A stretch of DNA of 64,000 bases from Pseudomonas paracarnis (GCF_904063055.1 NZ_CAJFCN010000012.1:1-64000), one strand, 5' to 3'. Positions 1 to 9,211 are shown, numbered from the stretch's first letter. A program made the numbers and translations. Notes: generated by a model from the sequence alone, not told the origin.

Positions 1-441
1 GAAAAGCCCCCGTGGCCCCAAGGTACCCAAGCCCAAAACATGGGTTAAAGGCACCGCGGTGAATGCGCATGTTTCAACGGACCGGATAATCAAGGCTGCC
101 AAGACGAAAAGACCTTGAAAGGGCTGGCTTTTACAGCGGCTCACTTTTGAAAAGAGCCCAAAAGTAAGCAAAAGGCTCTTGCCCCACCACTCGGCACCTC
201 GCCTAGGCTCGGTGTGCCCGAACGCAGGCTTGAATCCGTGGGCCGCCGCCACGCGCCATCCATGGCGCGGGGCGGCTAACCCGGCGTCCTGCCGGGTTAC
301 CCACGAATTAAAGCCTGCGTTCGGCCAGCGTGGTTTAACGGGGCGCCTAAGATCAAAAGCAGAGCAAGATCAAGAGCGGCTCGCTTCGCATCGTAGTTAC
401 CGTTGGCTGCTGCAACCTACAAAGTTGTGTCGATACCAATG
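1..441. other. Gene-free left edge with structured intergenic element
   Basis: No coding sequence is convincing here. The open frames that cross it have no ribosome binding site and no recognisable family. Positions 1-150 show nothing I can name. From 152 there is a hairpin (AAGAGCC at 152-158 with GGCTCTT at 174-180), followed by the three-way-junction element described separately at 219-323. The stretch lies downstream of the convergent yceH-like gene and ends in a single REP half-site. Confidence 0.6.
219..323. repeat. 105-bp three-way-junction inverted-repeat element
   Basis: The outer arms 219-242 and 300-323 pair at 22 of 24 positions, the outer 13 bp being perfect (CGAACGCAGGCTT with AAGCCTGCGTTCG). 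Between them sit two further hairpins: 246-275, with arms CGCGCCAT/ATGGCGCG and CCGCC/GGCGG, and 277-299, with arms TAACCCGG/CCGGGTTA and a six-base loop. Together they form a cruciform or three-way junction. From memory, similar GC-rich blocks are scattered through Pseudomonas intergenic regions and give rise to spurious ORF predictions. Whether it is an RNA or a DNA element is unknown. Confidence 0.6.
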
Positions 442-470
442 GCTATCGCAGGCAAGCCAGCTCCCACATG
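442..470. repeat. Single REP half-site
   Basis: Reads GCTATCGCAGGCAAGCCAG followed by CTCCCACATG, the complement of the GTGGGAGCTGGCTTGCCTGCG unit that recurs through this window. It stands alone, with no partner in opposite orientation, just beyond the 3' end of the yceH-like gene. Confidence 0.8.
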
Positions 471-480
471 TTTATCTGCG

Positions 481-1131
481 TTATACCTGTTCCAGCTGCG
501 TCAGCCGTTCTTCCAGTGCGGCAATCCGCGCTTCCAGCTCTTCAATGCGCTCCACCGAAACAGCCCCTGCGCTACGCTCTACCGGATTCCCCCGCGCGGT
601 CATAATCGCTTCAATATCTGCCGGGTCCCCCAGTGCATGGGTATACCGGTCTTCCCGCTGCCCCGCCTGACGCGGCACCAGCAGCGCCAGTCCTCGTGCA
701 ATCAGGCGCTCGAGCTGATGCACAACCTGTTCGGCATCCTCAAAGTCATGCATACGCCCACTGCGGGTGAGCAACTCATTGACGGTCTGCGGCCCCCGCA
801 GGAACAGCAGCCCGGTCAGGATCACCTGGGCCGGCACCAGTTCCAGGGCCTTGTCCACACGGTGCTCCCAGCGGTCGGCGCGGCTGCCCATCACCAGGCG
901 CGTGAAGCCTTGGCCTTCGAGCGCGCGCAGGCTCTGGCCGACCTGGCCTTGGCTGAGGTTCATCACCGGCTCGCGGCTGGTCTTCTGGTTGCAGGCCAGC
1001 ACCAGGGCGTTGAGGGTGAGGGGGTAGGTTTCCGGGTTGGTCGCCTGTTTTTCGATCAGGCAGCCCAGGATGCGGATTTCCGTGCTGTTCAGGCGCGGCT
1101 CAGGGGTGTCGGTGTCGTGCTCGGCGGTCAT
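481..1131 (-). CDS. YceH family protein (DUF480)
   Basis: A 216-residue protein matching the YceH/DUF480 family in length and sequence: the conserved N-terminal segment LNSTEIRILGCLIEKQATNP, then NQKTSREPVMNLSQ, then two winged-helix-like halves. Residues about 185-214 form a leucine/glutamate-rich coiled coil (ELEARIAALEERLTQLE). Soluble, cytoplasmic; biological role unknown in any organism I can name, though the winged-helix fold suggests nucleic-acid or protein binding. It is divergent from the DUF1993 gene, the two starts lying about 120 bp apart. The family is certain; the function is not. Confidence 0.9.
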   Translation of the reverse strand: MTAEHDTDTPEPRLNSTEIRILGCLIEKQATNPETYPLTLNALVLACNQKTSREPVMNLSQGQVGQSLRALEGQGFTRLVMGSRADRWEHRVDKALELVPAQVILTGLLFLRGPQTVNELLTRSGRMHDFEDAEQVVHQLERLIARGLALLVPRQAGQREDRYTHALGDPADIEAIMTARGNPVERSAGAVSVERIEELEARIAALEERLTQLEQV

Positions 1132-1248
1132 CGCGCTTTCCCTATGCAGTGAAGCTCACCAGCGTAATCCTCAAAAAATAAAAGACAAGCACCGGGCATG
1201 GCTATAATCGCCGCTGGTTCCAACCCTGCCATTATCAGTGAGACTGAC

Positions 1249-1758
1249 ATGACCATTTCCCTGTACGCCGCTTCTATCCCAGTCTTCAAGCAAATGCTCA
1301 ACGCGTTGAGCGATGTGCTGAAGAAAGCCGAAGCCCACGCCAGCGCCAAGAACATCGAGCCCAACGCCTTGCTGCAAGCGCGCCTGTTCCCGGACATGTT
1401 CCCGTTGGTGCGCCAGGTGCAGATCGCCGTGGACTTCGCCAAAGGTGTGTCGGCACGCCTGGCCGAGATCGAAGTACCGAAGTACGAAGACAACGAAGTC
1501 ACCTTTGCCGACCTGCAAGCACTGATCGCCAAGGTCCTGGCCTTCGTCGACACCATCAAGCCCGAGCAGATCGACGGCAAGGAAGGTATCGAAATCATCA
1601 CCCGCCCAGGCACGCCGAAAGAGAAGCGCTTCAGCGGCCAGTCCTACCTGCTGACCTACGGCCTGCCGCAGTTCTTCTTCCACATCACTACCGCTTATGC
1701 CTTGCTGCGTCATAACGGTGTGGAAGTGGGCAAGCGTGATTACATGGGCGCGTTCTAA
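1249..1758 (+). CDS. DUF1993 domain protein
   Basis: A 169-residue protein beginning MTISLYAASIPVFKQML. It is typical of the DUF1993 family, with the N-terminal helix containing F-x-x-M-L-x-x-L, a central charged helical region, and a C-terminal HITTAYALLRHNGVEVGK segment close to the usual family ending. The ATG at 1249 is preferred to the upstream in-frame codon at 1198, because the protein then starts at the family's usual N-terminus. Cytoplasmic. The fold resembles DinB-like four-helix bundles, but no activity is known. It is closed by a strong terminator. Confidence 0.85.
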   Translation: MTISLYAASIPVFKQMLNALSDVLKKAEAHASAKNIEPNALLQARLFPDMFPLVRQVQIAVDFAKGVSARLAEIEVPKYEDNEVTFADLQALIAKVLAFVDTIKPEQIDGKEGIEIITRPGTPKEKRFSGQSYLLTYGLPQFFFHITTAYALLRHNGVEVGKRDYMGAF

Positions 1759-1772
1759 ACTCACGCTTCAAT

Positions 1773-1819
1773 AAAAAAAACCGGGGCTTGTTCTGAAATG
1801 AACGGCCTCGGTTTTTTTT
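1773..1819 (+). terminator. Intrinsic terminator after DUF1993 gene
   Basis: AAAACCGGGGC pairs with GCCTCGGTTTT across a 16-base loop and is followed by an uninterrupted T run. It sits 15 bp after the stop codon. Confidence 0.85.
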
Positions 1820-1938
1820 GCAGGATATTCTTTTCACCAATGCTTTGTTACATATCTTGATGCAACCAATATTCAGTAAATCTCACTCAGGAGTGCCTAT
1901 TAAACTTTCAACCGAAGAACCTGGAGACCACAAACTAA

Positions 1939-4900
1939 ATGCAGCTTTCCTCCTCTGCGTTAACGTCGACAACCCATAACGCTTATTTCGAAGATACACG
2001 CAATACCTCCGTCAGCCAGGATTCGTCTTCACGTTCGTTTGCGATGAGCCGGACCCGTCGAGAGGCTCCCGGTAACGAAGCGGTTCTATCAACTTCTGAC
2101 CGTGCTCAAGCCGACAGTGAATTGGCCGCCCGTTATGCAGAAGCCCTGGAGAGTCGAGCCCGTGATGAGCACACTATTATTCCGAATATTCCAGACGCGT
2201 CGTCTCTCGGCCAATGGCGTATACAGTTGCGTAATACATTTGAAGACCCGTATCTTGCCTATGTGCTGAAGAGGCAGGGTTTGGACCCGACCACCATGGA
2301 GATCGCCCCAGACGGGACGCTGAGCGTTAAAGAAAAAAATGGAGCAATTGCCCGATTTACTTTAAAAGACCACCCTCGCTGGGCGTTATACGCAGGGCCA
2401 ATTCTAGCCGCATTGAAAGCCTATGCTCCCGACGGGATAAGCTACTCGGCCGTGCGCGCCGACAGTGTACCGCTCAAGTTGATCGCCCAGTTTTATGGAG
2501 AGACGATACATAACGATTCAACCGAGGATCGAGCACGAGCTCAAGCGTTGCAAAAAAACAACGCATTTGCGACGTCGGGCGTTGGTCAAGCGCGTTCTGA
2601 AGAAACCCTGATGTTACAAAAACAACAACTTGCCGATAGACGCGATCTGCAAGCCTTCCAAGATGCCCTGGTCGAAGCTAATGCTAAGGTAGGCAAGTAT
2701 CTGGATCAACAAGAGCGCTTGCATCAGAGTAACCTCTCTTTTCGCCCTGGCTTCCAGCCTCCCTATGATCGTGAAGCCGGATTTCTATCCTACCTGCAAT
2801 CGCAACTGTTCACGATTGGCCCTGAATCTGGTTTCCACTTGGATAACCAACCAATGGCCGGACGACAAGTGAACCTCTTGCAGTTCATGACGGCCAATGG
2901 CTGGAAACATCCGGTTAATACAGAAGAAATGCGACAAATTGGCCTCAGTTTAGCAGAGCTCCAGTACCCACAACGGCGTCAGGATTTGGGCGGCGGACTA
3001 GCGTGGCCAACGCCGCTCGATACGACGCAACAGCAGGCGATCTACGATGCTGTTTCCTATAACGCGATGGGGCTACCCGAATTCGACCAGTTGAAATTGA
3101 GCCAAAACGCGTTCGGGTATCTGACACAAACCATCCAATGGTCCGAAGCAGAATTGAAAGATCCCCGACAAGCGATCTTGAGACTTTTGCAAAGCCCGGC
3201 TGCGCAGTCCTTGGGCGAAGCCTTGCGCGATAAGTTCGAGGGGGTCGGCAGTGTTGAGGACTGGGTACTTTCGGCTCTCCAGATAGGCCTCAATCAGGAT
3301 GCGTTATGGAAACCGGGCGAAAAGAACAAGGTGGCCGGGTTTGATCTGTCGGCGCGCGAGAACTGGGGAAAACCGCTGTCATTTGTTCTGAAGGGGCTCA
3401 CTGATCATCTGAGCAAGTCATACGGCGGTAACGCTCCTGTTGCGGCCTATCTGCCGTTGTCGCACCACGCTCCGGAATTACTGGTCAAAGATGTCCCGGA
3501 TCATGTGACTTACGGCTCACCGGGTTGGGTCAGTTTGAAATCGATCGTTGCCAAAGCTGAAATGCGCTCTCCAGGTGTGGCGGCGACTAAAACATATGAG
3601 CAGTTGCTCAAAGACGACTTGAGGCCCATAGACGATGCCGGGATACAAGTGGAAGCGTTGGCGGCGCGAGAGGGGTTGATTCATTGGGCAGTGGCGGATG
3701 GGGCCATCGAAAAACGGGAGGATAACAATTATACGGATGAAGAAATTGAACGTGCCGGCGTCCTCGCCAACGAGCGCTTCGAGTTATTGACAACGGCTTC
3801 AGAAGCGCAACGCACGATATTACATAGTCGCTCGGAGTTAGGGCTCAGTATATTGAGGGCCTGTTTTCCCGAGGAAACCTATGGGAAAATAGACTTCGAG
3901 AAAAAAACAATCTATCCCACCGAGAAACACCGCGACTTAAAAGGCCCCTATTCGATATTGGATATCTATTCCGCCCCGCAGCAACATGTCAGATGGTTTT
4001 CCAATGATCCCGCTGTTCCGATTGAAAAAATAGCGGCTGACGTTCACGAGATGGGATCTTTAAACGAAGCGTTCGAATCACATGTCTTGGAGTATTTCGA
4101 CGGATTTAAAGACGCCATGAGCGTGAATGTTAAACATCAGATGTCTTTGCTGCCTCAGGAGGATCAGGAGGCACTGCAGCACGGCGCGTTGAAAATCTAT
4201 GGAGAGGAAAAAGTCACCCAAACCATTACATCGGCAGGTTACAAGATTCAGTACGATGTTTCGGAGACTGAAGAAGTTAAAAGTAGCTCTGTATTTCTTG
4301 AGACGCTGCATAAAGGCAAGAAACGGATTTACGAATTCAATCCCGCGACGGGCGGGCTGCAGCATCGCGCAGATTTAGCGGAGGGGCTCAAGACAGGGCT
4401 GCAAGGCGAGTGGACCCCTGTTGCTACGAATAAACCCAAGGTCAGAGCTCAATCCAACACCAAAATCAGTGAAATTAATGCCAATGATTCGGCAGAACGT
4501 AAAGAGCGAGAATCAAAGCTTCAAACTTCATCTCCTACCCAAGCCTTCAGTTCGCAGCGAACGCAGCATATAGCAGACGCAGTCACACGCCATTTTTTCA
4601 GGGCCGACGAACGTGAAACGGTGGTCAACGCGGCCAGAGGTGTCACCACGTTCGACACTGAAGTGACTGAGTTCGAAAAAATCCAGGCGGTGACCCGTGC
4701 ACTGATACCGGGAGCGTCGGCGCTTCACAGTTTTCAGCAGGGTAGGGTTGGTGAAGGGCTGAAATTCCTTGCATTTGACGTGTTTGGTTTTGTTGTCGCA
4801 GGTGCAGGCGCCGTCGGAAAAATTTCAAAGATCGCGAAGGTAGGTGGGCAGCTAGGGCGCGGAGGTGTTACAGGCAGGCTGGGGCGGGCATTTATAAGCG

Positions 4901-5199
4901 CCGCCAACCCCTTTGCAGGCGGGGCGGCCATCGGGACTAGAGGCCTGACAGCGTTTTCTTCGGTAGTGGGCAAATTAAGCCTTGGCTGGAAAAGCGTTGC
5001 GGCTAACATTAGTGTTAACAGGGTTTTTCAGCACAAGCCGAAAAATGTAATGGTTGGCACTTCTGCGGGCGAGGACGCGACAAAGATTATCGCTCAGCTA
5101 GATTCCGTCAGCGGTAAATGGTACCGATTCAATCCGCAAACAAACGAGCGATACGGGATGCCCCTTCAGGGATTCACTGCGGCCACTTCGCCATCTTGA
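1939..5199 (+). CDS. Large toxin-like protein of unknown function
   Basis: A 1086-residue protein with no signal peptide. The N-terminus (about 1-65) is Ser/Thr-rich and looks disordered, as in many secreted effectors. A long helical body follows, including SHHAPELLVKDVPDHVTYGS near residue 512, which resembles a segment recurring in very large Pseudomonas toxin-like proteins (from memory, low certainty). A glycine-rich hydrophobic stretch lies at about 935-960. The end (KWYRFNPQTNERYGMPL) resembles a short C-terminal module of those same proteins. Base composition is clearly more AT-rich than its neighbours, and the gene is an isolated unit between two terminators, which suggests horizontal acquisition. 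GGAG lies 12 bp before the ATG; Met36 is an alternative start. No catalytic motif was found. Confidence 0.55.
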   Translation: MQLSSSALTSTTHNAYFEDTRNTSVSQDSSSRSFAMSRTRREAPGNEAVLSTSDRAQADSELAARYAEALESRARDEHTIIPNIPDASSLGQWRIQLRNTFEDPYLAYVLKRQGLDPTTMEIAPDGTLSVKEKNGAIARFTLKDHPRWALYAGPILAALKAYAPDGISYSAVRADSVPLKLIAQFYGETIHNDSTEDRARAQALQKNNAFATSGVGQARSEETLMLQKQQLADRRDLQAFQDALVEANAKVGKYLDQQERLHQSNLSFRPGFQPPYDREAGFLSYLQSQLFTIGPESGFHLDNQPMAGRQVNLLQFMTANGWKHPVNTEEMRQIGLSLAELQYPQRRQDLGGGLAWPTPLDTTQQQAIYDAVSYNAMGLPEFDQLKLSQNAFGYLTQTIQWSEAELKDPRQAILRLLQSPAAQSLGEALRDKFEGVGSVEDWVLSALQIGLNQDALWKPGEKNKVAGFDLSARENWGKPLSFVLKGLTDHLSKSYGGNAPVAAYLPLSHHAPELLVKDVPDHVTYGSPGWVSLKSIVAKAEMRSPGVAATKTYEQLLKDDLRPIDDAGIQVEALAAREGLIHWAVADGAIEKREDNNYTDEEIERAGVLANERFELLTTASEAQRTILHSRSELGLSILRACFPEETYGKIDFEKKTIYPTEKHRDLKGPYSILDIYSAPQQHVRWFSNDPAVPIEKIAADVHEMGSLNEAFESHVLEYFDGFKDAMSVNVKHQMSLLPQEDQEALQHGALKIYGEEKVTQTITSAGYKIQYDVSETEEVKSSSVFLETLHKGKKRIYEFNPATGGLQHRADLAEGLKTGLQGEWTPVATNKPKVRAQSNTKISEINANDSAERKERESKLQTSSPTQAFSSQRTQHIADAVTRHFFRADERETVVNAARGVTTFDTEVTEFEKIQAVTRALIPGASALHSFQQGRVGEGLKFLAFDVFGFVVAGAGAVGKISKIAKVGGQLGRGGVTGRLGRAFISAANPFAGGAAIGTRGLTAFSSVVGKLSLGWKSVAANISVNRVFQHKPKNVMVGTSAGEDATKIIAQLDSVSGKWYRFNPQTNERYGMPLQGFTAATSPS

Positions 5200-5224
5200 T
5201 GGATATTCAGCCGCCATGAAAAAC

Positions 5225-5264
5225 GCCCGAGTCGGTTCAGGAGTGAACGGCTCGGGCTTTTTTT
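5225..5264. terminator. Bidirectional terminator between toxin-like gene and sstT
   Basis: GCCCGAG (5225-5231) pairs with CTCGGGC (5251-5257) with an inner GTTCA/TGAAC stem, followed by T7 on the plus strand and an A run on the other side. It therefore serves both convergent genes. Confidence 0.85.
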
Positions 5265-5270
5265 GCTCAA

Positions 5271-6491
5271 TCAGGCGGTCTGATCTTCTTTACCCAGGCA
5301 CGCCGCCGCAGTAAACAACACATCGGTAGATGAGTTGAGTGCCGTTTCGGCCGAATCCTGCAGTACGCCGATGATGAAACCAACGGCGACAACCTGCATG
5401 GCGATTTCACTTGGAATACCAAACAGGCTGCACGCCAGCGGGATCAGCAGCAGCGAGCCGCCCGCCACGCCGGAAGCCCCACAGGCGCAAATGGCCGCGA
5501 CCACGCTGAGCAGCACGGCGGTTGGCAGGTCCACGGTAATCCCAAGAGTGTGCACAGCCGCCAGGGTCAGCACGGTGATAGTGATGGCGGCGCCGGCCAT
5601 GTTGATGGTGGCACCGAGGGGGATCGACACCGAGTAGGTGTCTTCATGCAGGCCCAGGCGTTTGCTCAACGCCAGGTTGACCGGAATGTTCGCTGCCGAG
5701 CTGCGCGTGAAGAAGGCGGTGATCCCGCTTTCACGCAGGCACATCAGCACCAGCGGGTACGGGTTGCGGCGCAGTTTCCAGAACACGATGGCCGGGTTGA
5801 TCACCAACGCTACGAAGAGCATGCAGCCGATCAGCACCACCAGCAGATGGGCATAGCCGAGCAGGGCGCCGAAACCCGAGGTGGCCAGGGTGGAGGCCAC
5901 CAGGCCAAAGATGCCCAGCGGGGCGAAGCGGATCACCACGCGTACGATCAGGGTGACGCCGTTGGACAAGTCGTCCAATACCGTACGGGTGGTTTCACCG
6001 GCATGGCGAATGGCGATGCCCATGCCAATGGCCCAGGCCAGGATGCCGATGAAGTTGGCATTCATCAGCGCACTGACCGGGTTATCCACCACGCTGAGCA
6101 ACAGGCTTTGCAGCACCTCGCCGATACCGCCGGGGGCGCTTACCGTGGCGTCATGGGTGACCAGTACCAAGGCAGACGGGAACAACATACTGGCGACCAC
6201 TGCAACCACGGCGGCGGAAAAAGTGCCGAGCAGGTACAGAAACAGGATCGGGCGGATGTGAGTTTCCTGACCGTGCTTGTGGTTGGCAATCGAGGCCATG
6301 ACCAGCACAAACACCAGGATCGGCGCGACAGCCTTCAGCGCCGTGACAAATACCTTGCCGATAAAACCGGTGGCGCGCGCGGCCTCGGGGAACAGCAAGG
6401 CCAACACGATCCCGGCAATCAGGCCGATGACAATTTGGGTGACCAGGCTGACGCGCATTAAACGTTGCAACAGGGAAGGGGCAGCAGTCAT
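5271..6491 (-). CDS. sstT: Serine/threonine:sodium symporter SstT
   Basis: A 406-residue inner-membrane protein of the dicarboxylate/amino acid:cation symporter family that imports serine and threonine with sodium. The N-terminal QIVIGLIAGIVLALLFP, the helical-hairpin motif ESGITAFFTRSSAANIPVNL (two serines of the substrate site), and the later SIPLGATINMAGAAITITVL segment are all characteristic, and the length matches E. coli SstT (about 414). Eight or more hydrophobic spans are visible. It is transcribed alone, convergent with the large toxin-like gene across a shared terminator and divergent from the MFS gene. Substrate specificity is inferred from family likeness. Confidence 0.92.
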   Translation of the reverse strand: MTAAPSLLQRLMRVSLVTQIVIGLIAGIVLALLFPEAARATGFIGKVFVTALKAVAPILVFVLVMASIANHKHGQETHIRPILFLYLLGTFSAAVVAVVASMLFPSALVLVTHDATVSAPGGIGEVLQSLLLSVVDNPVSALMNANFIGILAWAIGMGIAIRHAGETTRTVLDDLSNGVTLIVRVVIRFAPLGIFGLVASTLATSGFGALLGYAHLLVVLIGCMLFVALVINPAIVFWKLRRNPYPLVLMCLRESGITAFFTRSSAANIPVNLALSKRLGLHEDTYSVSIPLGATINMAGAAITITVLTLAAVHTLGITVDLPTAVLLSVVAAICACGASGVAGGSLLLIPLACSLFGIPSEIAMQVVAVGFIIGVLQDSAETALNSSTDVLFTAAACLGKEDQTA

Positions 6492-6732
6492 AAAGAGTTG
6501 TCTCTAGTTTTTTTAGTAGGGCACAGCATTGCAGGCAGAAAGCACTGTAGGAAGCAGGCGCGAAGTCTAGCATGCTGTAGGACGCGTCTCGTTCGCTGCG
6601 GCATTCCGTCACCCGTTTCAGTCGGGCTTGGTCAGATCCGCACATGTTCTGTTAAGCTTCATCCCTCTCATCTTTCCTATCCGTCAGCGGGCCCTTCGGG
6701 CTGTCGTTGATGTCGTTGTTTCTGGAGTTTTC

Positions 6733-7887
6733 ATGTTGTTTCCTATCCTGCTGCTGTCAGCCGCCGGTTTTACCGTGCTGACCACAGAATTCGTCATCGT
6801 CGGCCTGTTGCCCTCGATTGCTCGGGACCTGAACGTCAGTGTGTCCCAGGCCGGGCTGCTGGTGACCTTGTTCGCGTTCACCGTGGCCGCGTTCGGCCCG
6901 TTCCTCACTGCCTACTGCGCACGCTTCCCACGCAAGCGTCTGTTCATCAGCATCTTGATCATGTTTGCAGCGGCCAATACGGTGGCGGCACTGGCGCCGA
7001 ATATTTGGGTAATGGCCCTGGCCCGTTTGATCCCGGCCCTGGGCTTGCCCGTGTTCTGGGCCCTGGCCAGCGAAACGGCGGTTGACATTGTCGGCCCTGA
7101 GTTCGCCGGGCGTGCGATTGAAAAAATCGGCTTTGGCATTGTTTGCGCCACCGTATTTGGTATTCCGGTGGGCACGCTGATTTCCGATATGTTCGGCTGG
7201 CGCACCGCGTTCGCCGTGCTCGCGGTGATTGCCCTGGCCAAGGCATTGCTGCTGTATGTCTACCTGCCGGTTACCCCGGCCAAGCACCAGCAGGCCAGCT
7301 TGCGCTCGCAATTCAAGATCCTGCGCAGCCCCGTGATGCAGGGGCATATCCTGCTGTCGATCCTGGTGTTCAGTGGCATGTTCACCGCCTATACCTACTT
7401 GGCAGATATCCTTGAGCGCCTGGCCGGGTTCGACGGCACGTTGGTGGGCTGGTGCCTGATGGGCTTTGGCGCGGTCGGGCTGATCGGTAACTCCCTGGGC
7501 GGACGTGCCGTGGATCGTCATCCGTTGATTGCGTCCATGGTGTTTTGCGGGTTCATGATCGCGGGCATGGTGGCGGTGGTGCCGGCGATTCACTCGACCA
7601 TCGGCCTGGCCGCGGCGATGGCGGTGTGGGGCGTGACCCAGGCGGCGATGTTCCTGGTCAGCCATGTGCGCTTGATGAAGGCCGCGCCCCATGCACCGGC
7701 GTTTGCCGCGTCGCTGAATATCGCCGGCGCCAACCTCGGCATTGGCCTGGGCGCGATGGTGGGCGGGCATGTCATCGACACCCTGGGCCTGGGCAGCCTG
7801 GGGTTTGCCGCTTCGGGGTTTATCCTGGTGTCGATCCTGCTCGCACTGTGGCTGATGACCGCCAAACCCACGGCGTTCAATGCCTGA
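6733..7887 (+). CDS. MFS transporter, DHA1 drug/sugar-efflux type
   Basis: A 384-residue, 12-span inner-membrane major facilitator. It opens FTVLTTEFVIVGLLPSIA, the motif shared by the AraJ/NepI/YdeA exporters, and has GWRTAFAVLAV at the end of the N-terminal half. The ATG at 6733 is chosen over the upstream in-frame start at 6628, because TGGAGT lies 7-8 bp before it and the protein then begins at the first membrane span. Proton-driven export of drugs, arabinose-like sugars or nucleosides is typical of the group; the substrate here cannot be read. It is convergent with nhaR, with only 4 bp between the genes. Confidence 0.85.
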   Translation: MLFPILLLSAAGFTVLTTEFVIVGLLPSIARDLNVSVSQAGLLVTLFAFTVAAFGPFLTAYCARFPRKRLFISILIMFAAANTVAALAPNIWVMALARLIPALGLPVFWALASETAVDIVGPEFAGRAIEKIGFGIVCATVFGIPVGTLISDMFGWRTAFAVLAVIALAKALLLYVYLPVTPAKHQQASLRSQFKILRSPVMQGHILLSILVFSGMFTAYTYLADILERLAGFDGTLVGWCLMGFGAVGLIGNSLGGRAVDRHPLIASMVFCGFMIAGMVAVVPAIHSTIGLAAAMAVWGVTQAAMFLVSHVRLMKAAPHAPAFAASLNIAGANLGIGLGAMVGGHVIDTLGLGSLGFAASGFILVSILLALWLMTAKPTAFNA

Positions 7888-7891
7888 GCGA

Positions 7892-8794
7892 TCAGGGCAG
7901 GGCGGTAAACAACTCCCGCCGGGCACCCTCGGTAATTGCCACAATGCCGGGGTGCTTGACCTTGCGCTCCACTGAGATTGCATAAAACGACTCGGTCACT
8001 GCATCGGTCTGGCCGATCAGCGCTACGCCGTATTGGCGCACCACCTCGTCGGCGATCACGCTGGGCGCGATAAAAATTCCGCTGCCGGATTGCCCGAAGG
8101 CCTGCATCAAAGCGCTGTCGTCGAACTCGCCGATGATGCGGGGTTGAATTTGCTGTTCGGCAAACCAGCGCTGCAAACGGCTGCGCACCACGGTCTCAGC
8201 GCCCGGGATCAGCAGCGGTGCGCCCTGCAAACACTGTGGGAAATCCCCCCCATGCTGGTCAGCCAACGTCTGGGTGGCGAAAAAACTGATGCCGCATTCT
8301 CCCAGCTTCTGGCTGTAGCCCTTGATGTCCAAGTGCGTGGGCATGGGGCTGTCGGAAATCACCAGGTCCAGGCGCTGGATCGCCAGGTCGGCCAGTAAAC
8401 GTTCGAGTTTGTCTTCACGGCAGGTGATGCGGATCGGTTCGCTCAACTCCATGGTCGGCGCGATCAACCGGTACACGATGGATTTGGGCACCACATCCGC
8501 CACCCCAACGCGGAACGGGATCTGCTGTTCGTCGGGCTGGGCGCGCAGCATCGCCTCCAGTTCGTTGCCGGTCTGGAACATCTGCTCGGCGTAGGGCAGC
8601 GCCTGGCGCCCGGCTTCGGTCAGTTCAAGCTGGCGCCCGACCCGCTGAAACAGGGCAATACCGAAGGTCTGCTCCAACAGGCTGATCTGCCCGCTGATGG
8701 TCTGCGGCGTGAGGTTCAACTGCTCACAGGCGCGCACGATGCTGCCGGTCTTGGCCACCACCCAGAAGTAATGCAGTTGTCGATAATTGAGCAT
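7892..8794 (-). CDS. nhaR: LysR-type activator NhaR
   Basis: A 300-residue LysR regulator. The N-terminal winged helix reads NYRQLHYFWVVAKTGSIV then LTPQTISGQISLLEQ, almost the NhaR signature (tyrosine-rich YNHLYYFW and LTPQTITGQI in E. coli). NhaR activates the Na+/H+ antiporter gene nhaA in enterobacteria. No antiporter gene lies next to this copy, so the target here is unknown; the convergent MFS gene is one candidate. A GTG lies one codon upstream of the chosen ATG. The C-terminal effector domain spans about 90-300. Confidence 0.85.
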   Translation of the reverse strand: MLNYRQLHYFWVVAKTGSIVRACEQLNLTPQTISGQISLLEQTFGIALFQRVGRQLELTEAGRQALPYAEQMFQTGNELEAMLRAQPDEQQIPFRVGVADVVPKSIVYRLIAPTMELSEPIRITCREDKLERLLADLAIQRLDLVISDSPMPTHLDIKGYSQKLGECGISFFATQTLADQHGGDFPQCLQGAPLLIPGAETVVRSRLQRWFAEQQIQPRIIGEFDDSALMQAFGQSGSGIFIAPSVIADEVVRQYGVALIGQTDAVTESFYAISVERKVKHPGIVAITEGARRELFTALP

Positions 8795-8928
8795 CACGGC
8801 CTACACTTCGTAAAAATCGAAGTATACGCGAGAAAAATACGAATTTTCCTGAACTGTTCGCCTGCATAGAATGCCTCGCTATCGAGGGGCCACTACTTGG
8901 ACCCAAGGGTTCTAACGAGGAATACATC

Positions 8929-9180
8929 ATGAAACTCAATTCCCTGGGCGCCGCGTCGTTGCTTGCGCTTTCATTGATAGGGGTCAGCGGCTGTGATCAA
9001 GTCGAGAAAAGCGCGCAACAGGTGCTGGGCAAAGCCACCGAGTCGGCCAAGCAGGCCATCGACGACACCCACAAGGCCGCCGAGCAGGCATTGAGTGAAG
9101 CAACCCAGGGCTTGATCAGCCCTGAGAAGCAGGAAAAAGACGCCGAAAACGCTGCTGAATCCGACACCAAAGAAACCTAA
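8929..9180 (+). CDS. Small lipoprotein
   Basis: An 83-residue protein with a lipoprotein signal peptide: Lys at position 3, a hydrophobic core ASLLALSLIGV, and lipobox VSGC ending at Cys22. The mature part is about 60 residues, highly charged, alanine/glutamate/lysine-rich and probably one amphipathic helix, ending in a Glu/Asp tail. The residue after Cys is Asp, which in E. coli would favour retention in the inner membrane; this rule is less strict in Pseudomonas. It lies 31 bp before terC in the same direction and may be cotranscribed with it. Function unknown. Confidence 0.8.
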   Translation: MKLNSLGAASLLALSLIGVSGCDQVEKSAQQVLGKATESAKQAIDDTHKAAEQALSEATQGLISPEKQEKDAENAAESDTKET

Positions 9181-9211
9181 TTCCCCAGCACAACCACGTC
9201 AGGACTGACCT

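Noticed and set aside
179..1152. Long plus-strand open frames over the left edge and the yceH-like gene
   Set aside because: The first spans the structured repeat and has no ribosome site or family resemblance; the second and third are read opposite to the clearly real YceH-like protein.
1905..1938. Possible hrp-box ahead of the toxin-like gene (GAACC and CCAC nearby)
   Set aside because: The two halves are 6 bp apart, whereas the hrp-box needs about 15-16, so no link with type III secretion is supported.
5550..6461. 303-residue plus-strand open frame
   Set aside because: It is the complement of sstT and its translation is biased in His, Gln, Arg and Gly as expected of an antisense frame in high-GC DNA.
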